DNA of 64,000 bases, from positions 1,302,001 through 1,366,000 of the forward strand of contig CM074769.1 in assembly GCA_037355855.1 (NCBI GenBank), in the 5' to 3' direction. Shown here piece by piece: positions 55,711-64,000 of this stretch. Source of the stretch: Pseudo-nitzschia pungens. Taxonomy: Eukaryota; Bacillariophyta; Bacillariophyceae; Bacillariales; Bacillariaceae. Each line of letters opens with the position of its first letter. Position 1 is the stretch's first letter. Both the position numbers and the translations under genes were made by a program. The notes below the pieces were generated by a model. The model worked only from the letters and a program-made list of their open reading frames with translations. It searched no databases and had not been told where the DNA came from.

Positions 55711-56143
55711 TTAGCAGGCATTGCACGCCACCGGGCAAGCCACCTTTACCTTCGTGCCATTGGACTTCTTGTTACAAAAGGCGGGGTTTTTCTTGGCTTT
55801 CTTTTGGACCCAGTCGCAGGTCTTGCCCGATTTGCCCTTGAACAAAAATGTGGCATCGTTTTGGCACCCGTTGTCGTTGTCTTCATCGTTGTTGTTGTCG
55901 TTGTCGTTGTCGTTGTCGCCTGGGCAAGCGTTACAGGCAACAGGGCAAGATGCGGACACCTTAGTTCCGTTGGACTTTTTGCTGCAGAATTTCTTCTTCT
56001 TCTTGATCCAGTTGCAGTTTTTTTTGGCTTTGCCCCTGAACAAAAAGGTGGCATCGTCCTCGCACGTGACCTCGTTATCACCGTCATTGTCGTCTTCCTC
56101 ATCGTTATCATTATCGTTATCACCGTCATTGTCCTCGTCGTTA

Positions 56144-56175
<32 letters not shown>

Positions 56176-57684
56176 CTCGTCATCTTCCTCGTCATTATTA
56201 TTATCATTATCATTATCGTTGTCGTTGTCCTCGTCATCTTCCTCGTCATTATTATTATCATTATCATTATCGTTGTCATTATCATTGTCCTCATCGTTAT
56301 CATTGTCATTGTCATTGTCATTGTTCTCATCCTCGTCGTTATCATTGTCGTTGTTGTTATCATTGTTGTTACCACCGCCACAGCCATTCGTGGCAAAGGG
56401 AGGATCCATTTCCCATGTCTTGGGGATCACTTCGGCTCCCGAACAGGACCCTCGCGGCAGGGCACCTGTCACCACCGTGATTTCTTCGTCGAGAATGGTT
56501 TGCCTCACGTCTTGGTCGCAGACAGCGAGGGACGGGGATGCGTTTTCAGAGAGGAACTGGGTGCAGTCACAGGGAGGGTTGTAATTCAACAGCTCGTCGT
56601 TCGAAGGATTCAGGCGTCGTAGTCTGTCGGAGTCCACCCCGCCGCCGGGAGTGCACTTTTCCAGCACGTTTTCCAGGCTTCCGGGCTGCCAGCCGTTCAT
56701 GAAATCGACATGGAACCGGTTGCTTTCATCTGAGAGAACGTAATCATAAATGTCGCCCCGGTAGCCGATGATGCGGGTGAACAACTGGATCTGTGGGATC
56801 CGCCGGTTGTACCCCTCCGGGCAGGGCCCGTTCACGGCGCCGGTAGTAGTGTAGGCCACGTGGCCGGTAGGATCCTCCAGGCCGACGCCCTTGCTGTCGT
56901 CCCAGCAGGTTGGCATGGCAAAGCCAATGCCCAGAAAGTCGCACTTCTTCTTGGGGAACTCAAAGACGTTCATGGTGGTGGTGCAGGTCTCCTCTTCTTC
57001 GCCGAAGAGATCGCAGCACTCGACCAGCAAGCTCCCACCAATGTCGCCTTCGCGGTTGGCCCCCTCCTGGTCGCTGAAGGCAATCATGCGAAAGTTTTGC
57101 GGAAAGGCCTCGGTTTTGGGCTCAACGCTATTGTCCCAGCGGTAGTACGGACTCGAATGGAGGTTATCGACGCGCGTGTGCGTCTTTTGACCATCCGCGG
57201 AGGTGGACACCTGGTAGATGGAGGGGTGCCAGTACAGGGACTGGTTTTCAATCCACGGGGAGGAGCTGAAATTAGGAGCCGTGTTGCGGAGATTGTCGTT
57301 GGTAGTCTGCGGATGAAAGTTCTGGGGACCATAAAACTGTTTTTGTTGTTGATAATGATGATGTTGTTGTTGTTGTCAAACAAGCGATTGAAGAAACGAA
57401 AGTACAGCAGTGAGCATTAGTATGTATTCATTGCTGGTTGCGTTTGGTTTCGGGAAAGGACAGCACAGCATAAAACAGCAAAAAACACTGCTGTAACTCA
57501 CAGTGTGGACATGATCCGAGGCACAATTGTTCGCCAGGATTGGATCGGTGCGGGCGTGGCCGCTGGGATTCTCATAGAACAGACACATCTTGACCATGGA
57601 CCCGTCTTCATCCTGCGCAGAGGTTGTTTGGGAGACCGTGGAGAGAATGGCTGCGGCTAAGGCAATGTTGTTCGATAGCTTCAT
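55711..57684 (-). CDS. Secreted DUF1996 protein with two ShK-like Cys modules and Asp-Asn linkers (two exons)
   Basis: Exons 57684-57502 and 57336-55711 with a 165-bp GT-AG intron (joined DHVHT|FYGPQNFHP) give 602 aa. A signal peptide (KLSNNIALAAAILSTVSQTT, then SA) precedes a DUF1996-like domain: DPILANNCASDHVHTFYGPQ, then IENQSLYWHPSIYQ and ANREGDIGGSLLVECCD. The join restores the DHVHxFYG core, which supports the intron. DUF1996 is known mainly from fungal secreted proteins of unknown function. After about 290 residues a long Asp-Asn/Glu tract (about 90 aa) leads to two similar Cys modules: CEDDATFLFRGKAKKNCNW.. and CQNDATFLFKGKSGKTCDW.., each with six Cys and ending CPVACNAC. These resemble ShK-type domains. 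A second Asp-Asn linker separates the two. An extracellular or cell-wall role is an inference. Confidence 0.85.
56090..56380. repeat. Trinucleotide-based repeat encoding Asp-Asn tract
   Basis: GTT/GTC and ATT/ATC triplets (plus strand) encode Asp and Asn alternation in the minus-strand gene. The tract makes several other frames on both strands open; these are not genes. Confidence 0.9.
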
Positions 57685-58697
57685 TGTTCGTTGGTATATT
57701 ATAAGTGTGGTTGTAGATCCTTTGTGTTGGTTGGCTTTGGTTTGTGCTCTTCTGGAAATTATGAGATCTGGGTAGATATTTTAGATATACTAGAATCGTT
57801 GAGTCGGAGGAGAGAAAAGATATCAGTTAGTACTTCGTCGCGGACAGACGAAGAAATCGATGTCTTGCAGGATCGTTCTTCACATGCAACAACTTCAACT
57901 AAGACCAATTGCGATCTGTCCAGGTTATGAATGGGCATGCAATCGTACGAAATTCTTACAATTACAATATCCGAAGTAGTATTCTCTCGGACTGAAAGAC
58001 TTCTGAAAAAGGTAGAAGTAAGGTTACTTACGTATAAAATTACCTTACTCCGTTATTCTGTACCGGGACATTCGTAGTCGTGGTTTGTGTCTTGAGAGTC
58101 ATGTCTTGGTTCAAGCAATAAGTGTGTGATGACATAAAGAAAATGTTGATCAAAAAGCGTGACGTGTCGTATTTTGTCATACAAGTAGTCGACCAAAATA
58201 ACATCCAATGATTAATTGTGATGACATAAATTACAATGGCTTCATCCAGTTCTTGAAATCGGACTGGATCCCATTATGTATGGCATGTAAGACTCCAGGA
58301 TCAAAGGGGTTCTTTCTGATCGTGGTTTTCTCGGTCTAAAGAAAGCCCAACGGAAAAAATACTCCTTACAAAAAAGTAGTGCGTTGTACTTCGTACGTAC
58401 GGTACTATCATCATTCATCATAGTACTGTGAGGATGAATCCCTGCGGTACGGTAGTAGTACATGCCTTAATATCGTCAATCGGAGCAACCCAACATTTCG
58501 CAGGTTATGAGCATCCAAAAACTACCAAGCTTGTCACCACAATAGGTAGACACAATCACTGACTAGCAGATGGATATACTGCACCATCCTCAATTGCCAG
58601 AGCTTTGCAAGAAACAGCAGAGCTTCTGGTGGGCTTTGAACCTTTTTTGACAATTTTTTGGATACTACTACTACTACACGACCACACACTTGTTCTT

Positions 58698-58793
58698 GTA
58701 ATTACTATCAGCTGTCCTACTACTACCAAACTATACTTTGATGCCTCATCCTACTAATTAAACACTGGGACAGCTGTTAGGAATTCCCTAGTA
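58698..58793. mobile_element. MITE-like inverted-repeat element, copy 4
   Basis: Left end GTAATTACTATCAGCTGTCC, right end reversed TAGGGAATTCCTAACAGCTG then TCCC. The length (about 96 bp) and CAGCTGTCC ends match the other copies; the interior has diverged. Confidence 0.65.
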
Positions 58794-59742
58794 CCATACA
58801 GCAGTACCATAGTACGACTCATACTCGTAGTTCCATTTCTGGCTCAGGTTCTAGTAGTCCATAATTGTGCTAACTGTACCCCGTTATAGTATGATCCATC
58901 TAGCTATGATACTGTGGCTTGAAACCCTTAGTACCATGCAGCACCTTCCTTAACCTTGTAGTAGCATACAGCACCCTGGCAATTCCTCAGTGGTGCCGGA
59001 TGCTGTCCAGCTTCCTAGTGCTGTTCTACAGACTGCTAAGAGGAGGAGCAGATCCCTACTCTGGAGCCCAGCAACTCCTCTGGCAACACTACTTCTATCC
59101 CCTGTAGTAGCACATGTAGTAGTGGTGTTAGTTGTGGATTTATCTTCATACCACAAGTTTGTCAAAATGACTTCCTCTCTGTCCTGGCTAGTAGTAGTAG
59201 TATGATGAGTGTTTCTTGTTGAAATCAATTGGTCAAGAAAGAATGCCTTATTCATAGTACTACACTGCAATAATAAGGAAAGAACATTCTTGGTGCCAGG
59301 GCTTACTACAATTAGTACTGGTAGTACCAAAAGCAACAAGAAGTTTGACAACAATTGCTAAGGACTTTGCTCTCAATCATGGATGCCATATAATTTCCTA
59401 CAGCTAGTAGTAGTAGTAACAACACCAGCTGTCCCTGAGTTTGTGTTGGCATTTTACCATAGTATAAAAAGTCAGAGAAACATTGGGGATAGTCTATTAG
59501 GTACTACTACCTTGTAGTATGAGTACTTGTTGTTGCTGGAATTGATCAATCAGGTCACCACCATATCTTGTTCTCATTACACCACTTCAAAAAGGGTAGA
59601 CAAATTTCTTGCTACCGATGCATGATGTACTATTAGCTAGTAGTACTAGTACCAAAAATCTATGAGCTGGTGGATTGCTGTCTCTGTCTTGACTACTATT
59701 ATGAGTGTCTGCTTTTGGATTGGTTGTGAATGCAGTTTCTAT

Positions 59743-59786
59743 TCTACTACTACTAGTACTACTAGTACTACTAGTACTACTAGTAC
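59743..59786. repeat. Microsatellite (ACTAGTACT)n
   Basis: About five units of the 9-bp word TACTACTAG, palindromic at each CTAG and GTAC. Confidence 0.9.
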
Positions 59787-61277
59787 AACCCTCTCACACC
59801 AGCATGCTGTAGAAAAATACAGCAAATAGTAATAGATGCCTAGTAGTACTAATACTAATAGGCATAACTTAGCGAGGGAATTCTCCTTCATCATCATGTT
59901 TCATTCTCCAGAAGGTTTGTTTCCCCCTATTCATTAGTAGTAGTAGCATATCATCTTCTTGTGGTCTTTTTCTCACTCACTCTTTTTGTAATAGCGTACG
60001 GTAAGGTTTACAGTAACAAGGTTACTTGTACATATGCGTTTCGACATCAAAAATAGTAATAATAATAGGGGCCTACCGGTACGGTAACCTTACTGATGCG
60101 AGGATGAATCATCCCTCTAGTAACTACTGGTTACAATAAGAACCTAACTCTTATTGTAATACATGCGTTAGTACTAATATCTTCAATACTACTAGGAGCA
60201 ACACAACATTTCGCTGGTCATGAGCATCCAGACTAAGATTACACAGCTCATCACTTCGAAGGTTAAACGTACTCATACTAGTATGTACTAGTAGTTTCGA
60301 CGTCGAGCGGTCCAGTTTCGAACAATGAATCAATCATCTCACGAACGAAACACAAGGCCTATTCGGTGTTCATTCCACCAAACAAAAAACAAAAAAATCG
60401 GTCAGACATCAACTCCACCTTTGTCCCCTTTAGGCGTCAAAATCGAAACGTTTGCGCTACCATACCCGTTACGTAAATTACCATACTGAACAAGTACGAA
60501 GTATTTTTTTGCTCCAATCGGGCATTATTACTGTATTATTATTTTTTGTGAAGTCACTTGTAAACCTTAATTATCTGCATCACCGAGTTTTGCACCTTAC
60601 ACATCGCTTTGACAATAATAGTATCATTTTTTCTTCGTACACTTAACAAGTAAGGTTACCCGGCAATACGAGTATGGTAAAGCAAAAAATAATAATGAAG
60701 CATCCGAAAAACTTCGTACTTATCCACATCACCACCACCTCATTCGAATCATCATCAGCAATCAGCACATCGAAGAATTCCTCGTCGCAATCCCAATCAC
60801 ATCGTAACCGGTATGTCGTTGCGAGTACCAGACGTACGAACTCTGTCGCACACCTCGTTCTTGATGAATGATTGCCTTCCTTGTCTCTACTCCATCGGAT
60901 CGTGAAAAAAGGAAGGCGTCCTCGTTTGTGCAGATCTCGCGATACTTCGCACCTGATACGCCATACACCTTCATATCCAGAATCCGAAACAGAAACAGCG
61001 CACGCGGTTCGGTTCTTCGTCAGTCCAGTTTTGCTAGCATCATTCTCTGGGACGGGTTTGAACAGAAGTCATTTCACCGTGCAACAAGGAATCCCGGTCG
61101 AATCATCTTCTCCAACACCACCGGTATCTCTGTCGTCGAGATCGTCAACAGCCTTCGGAATTCTGTGATAGGCAACAATTACGTAGCTCGAATAGAATCA
61201 CAAATTTTGTTCGAAGCCCTAAACGCTGCCTCGCACAATCCAACAACTTGAATTGTAGCACGCCCAAACTTTCCAAG

Positions 61278-64000
61278 ATGTGCAGTTATGCCGTAGGCAC
61301 GAGCGAGAACCAGAAAAAACGCCATCAATCGGCGTCCTGGAGCGGTTCCGACTCGGGAAAAGAAAAAGACGCCAACACGGACGATGACACCAACGATCCA
61401 AAGCATGCGACAAACACCGCCAATAGCGACGACAGCGCTTCTCCTTCCCGGCCGCCTAACCTCATGACGAACGCCCCTTTTTGGTCCCGGGTGATCTTTC
61501 GGTGGCCTTATCCGCTGCTGAAACTGGGAATGGAGCGGCCCCTCGTTGATTCAGACATTCCAGAGATTGCTCCCGTCGATTCGTCCCACCGCAACCGCGA
61601 GTACCTCCTAGACCTATGGAAGAAAGAGGTGCAGCGGTGCACCTCCAAGAAGGAAAGAACGGGAAAGCCCTGCAAACCCTCGCTGCACCGGGCCATTCTC
61701 ACCGATTTTTTTCGGTCCATGTGGTACATCCAGCCGATCATGGGGTGTGCGTGCACCGCCAAGATCGTCCAGGCCGTCTATCTCGGGACGCTCATCGAAT
61801 CCTTTGAGAAGAGCGGCGCGTCCGGTGGGTATTCGTTTGCGGCGGTTATTGTGGCCTGCGGATTTGTCGTGCTGTTCGAACACCGTAAGTACAAAAGAGC
61901 GAAACACCAAGAAACCGACCAACCAGCCAATACTACTATCGTGCGGTTCGATGTAATAAGATGCGATGCAATAAGATGCGATGCAACACACTGAGACGGG
62001 CATCCGAGGCGGCCGATTGAAAGAAAATAAAATGGACTGTGTCAACGAAAAGGATTGCCTCGACTGGACCGGAAAACTAATGAAATACCTTTCGTTTGCT
62101 CTCATTTGTTTGGATTCTTGTCGTTTGTCGTCAACCTCTTTACCTGTTGTCACCATTGGTCTCTCTCTCTCTTCGCCCGGAATCCGTGTGGTTTTGTTTT
62201 GTTTTGTTTTGTTTGTTTTGTTTTAGACCACGTATTCTTCATCACGTGGAGAAAGGGGATGCAGCTCCGCGTCAGCTGCGTGGGGGCCATCTATGGCAAG
62301 TGCCTGAAACTCAGTAGCACGCACCAGGAAACCAGTGCCAGCTCGGGCAAGATCATGAATCTGGCTTCCAACGACGTCGAGCGCTTCCTCTTGGCGGCTC
62401 TCTTCATCAGCTATCTCATATGGTCTCCCCTCCAGTCGATTGCCATTCTGGCGGTGGGGTGGACCAAGATGGGACCCGCCTTTGCAGTCGGCTTTTGCCT
62501 CCTCATTTTCGGGTTCATTCCCTTTCAATTCTACCTCTCCCACCGCTTCGCGCTGCTCCGGAGCACCATCGCTGGCATTACCGACCAGCGGATCAACTTT
62601 GTCTCGCAGGCCGTCCAGGGTGCACGGGTCATGAAGATGAGCGGCTACGAGCACCGGTTTCTGGATCGCATCATGGAGGGACGGAGGAGGGAAATCTCCC
62701 AGATTTCCAGGGCAAACCGGCTCAAAGCCCTCAATGAGGCCATGTTCTTTGCCTGCAATATCGTGGTCTCGCTGGTCATCTTCCTGTTCCACGTGGGCAT
62801 CTTTGGGGGTACGCTGACCCCCGGGAACGTCTACATGGTCTTTACGCTGGTCAACATTCTGCAGCTCGAGCTGACCAAGCACGTCTCACTGGGGGTCATG
62901 GGGGTCAGCGAGGTGTACGTGAGCATCGAGCGGATCCAGAAATTCCTCGAGTTTCCCGAGACGTCGTCTTGTGAACACAATCCGTTGTTGGGCGACGGCG
63001 ACGGCGACAGCGCGGTACAAATCCAAGACAACAACAACAATAGCAAAAGCGAAAACGGGAATGTCGTCGTTTCGATGTCGAACATGGACTGCTACTGGAA
63101 CCATGTGCAGCCAGCGGACTCCACCCTTTCACTGCTCGAGGACGGTGAGGGAAATGAAACCGTGGAAATAGCAGCCACGAAATCTAATGGATCTACACAC
63201 ACAGTGGAACACGACGAGTCCGCGGGTTCTGGCCTCACGCCAGCTCTTTCGGATATTACACTGGATCTGGAACGAGGTCAGCTGACCTGCGTGATTGGCA
63301 CCGTAGGGTCCGGAAAATCCGCATTGTTGCAGGCTGTTGTCGGAGAATTGAAAGCCTACGATGGGACCATCTCTTACCATACAACGAATGAAACTATCGA
63401 GCACCACGAAGAAGGTAGTCGAAAACAACTACAAAGGATATCCTATGCGGCCCAAGATCCATGGATCATGGACGGAACCGTTCGCGAAAACATCACCATG
63501 GGACTCCCCTTTCGATCCGACTGGTACGACCGAGTCGTCGACGCCTGCGGCCTGCGCATGGACTTTGGAATCTTTCGGGACGGAGACTCCACCATCGTCG
63601 GCGATCGCGGGGTCCAGTGCAGTGGGGGCCAGCGAGCCCGCATCGGACTTGCGCGTGCCATCTACCGAGACGCGGAGGTCCTGGTGGCTGACGATCCACT
63701 CTCGGCAGTCGACGCAAAGGTCGGGAAGCAAATGTTCCGCGAGGCGCTTTTGGAGCTGTGCGTGAAGCGCGGGAACTGCGTGCTCCTGGCCACCCACCAG
63801 CATCAGTACGTGCACGACCACCGCTGCGTTCTATTGACCAGTGGCCGGATCGGATGCGTCGGGTCCTATGCGGAATGCCTTGAGGCGGCGGGGGGAACGT
63901 TGACGACGCTCGAGGCCACCGACGACGCTTCCGAAGAAGAAAGCAGAAAGGGAAATCCAAAGAAGAGCATTTCCGGAGCCAGAGTAGAACGCGAGAGCAG
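61278..64000 (+). CDS. ABC transporter, subfamily C (MRP-like), 3' end outside window
   Basis: Exons 61278-61884 and 62227 to beyond 64000; the 342-bp GT-AG intron has a long T-rich end, and the join FEH|HVFFITWRKG fits the family. The start is the first ATG of the frame. The N-terminus lacks an extra membrane domain (short-type ABCC): a polar region, then APFWSRVIFRWPYPLLKLGM as in all ABCC proteins. Membrane domain 1 includes GMQLRVSCVGAIYGKCLKLS, then GKIMNLASNDVERF. Nucleotide-binding domain 1 has Walker A GTVGSGKSALLQ, a Q-loop AAQDPWIMDGTVRENI, the signature CSGGQRARIGLARA (Cys where Leu is usual), Walker B VLVADDPLSAVD and the switch His in LATHQHQ. The second half lies outside. ABCC exporters move conjugated organic anions, often into the vacuole; the substrate is unknown. 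Confidence 0.93.

Larger units (their letters stand above)
57685..61277. other. 3.6-kb gene-free region
   Basis: Upstream of both the DUF1996-like gene (-) and the ABC transporter gene (+). It holds one MITE copy (58698-58793), ACTAGTACT microsatellite DNA (59743-59786) and many CTAGTAGTAGT, GTAAGGTTAC and ACCGGT words. Short ORFs at 60868-61251 have a mixed composition and may belong to the 5' UTR or an upstream exon of the transporter. No gene is supported. Confidence 0.5.

Noticed and set aside
55721..56622. Long plus-strand frames (Leu/Ser- and Val/Ile-rich) opposite the DUF1996-like gene
   Set aside because: Antisense of the Asp-Asn coding repeat; the minus strand has signal peptide, domain and correct splice join.
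60868..61251. 127-aa frame just upstream of the ABC transporter
   Set aside because: A competing frame overlaps it and no signal or domain is visible. It may be 5' UTR or an unrecognised exon, but a gene cannot be supported.

Overview
The window is a piece of a eukaryotic nuclear genome, most likely a diatom (stramenopile with a red-derived plastid). Three observations support this. Several predicted plastid proteins carry a signal peptide followed by a cleavage site with Phe at +1 (the 'ASAFAP'-type bipartite presequence, as in NA|FAP of the pyruvate,phosphate dikinase). Genes are broken by short GT-AG spliceosomal introns (about 105-620 bp, one micro-exon). There is a stand-alone helicase-associated domain protein of the kind expanded in diatoms. 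Species was not determined. About 18 protein genes and one tRNA gene are supported.

Layout. 0-18 kb is a gene region: a secreted SET-domain protein, a ZIFL-like MFS transporter, a small conserved-tail protein, tRNA-Ile(AAU), the PPDK regulatory protein (-) head-to-head with a three-exon plastid PPDK (+), an unrecognised protein and a Cys-rich zinc-binding protein. 18-30.4 kb has no supported gene. It is a repeat compartment: a 5-kb composite minisatellite, a degenerate GTTCGTCTGTTC array, a 143-bp tandem array, a 12-bp array and a 2.7-kb fold-back element with about 370-420 bp inverted terminal repeats whose inner arms carry the same minisatellite. 30.4-53.4 kb is gene-rich again: thioredoxin-like protein, FBXO22-like F-box/FIST protein, DEK_C/SWIB protein, helicase-associated-domain protein, a twin-Arg thylakoid-lumen candidate, a sodium:neurotransmitter-type symporter, Tic22-like import factor, CAF1 deadenylase (-) head-to-head with PABPN1-like protein (+), and an unrecognised 632-aa membrane-anchored protein. 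53.4-61.3 kb is mostly repeats and gene-poor DNA around one secreted DUF1996/ShK-like protein. 61.3-64 kb holds the 5' part of an ABCC-type transporter that runs off the window.

How things fit together. Two divergent pairs link functionally related products: PDRP with its target enzyme PPDK, both with plastid presequences, and the CAF1 deadenylase with a nuclear poly(A)-binding protein. The most unusual structures are non-coding: the fold-back element that shares its minisatellite with the 5-kb array, four dispersed copies of a ~95-bp inverted-repeat element, and the repeated use of short words (GTAAGGTTAC, TACGAAGTA, ACCGGT) across nearly all intergenic DNA. All splice junctions and family calls were made by reading the sequence; none were confirmed by database search or transcripts.
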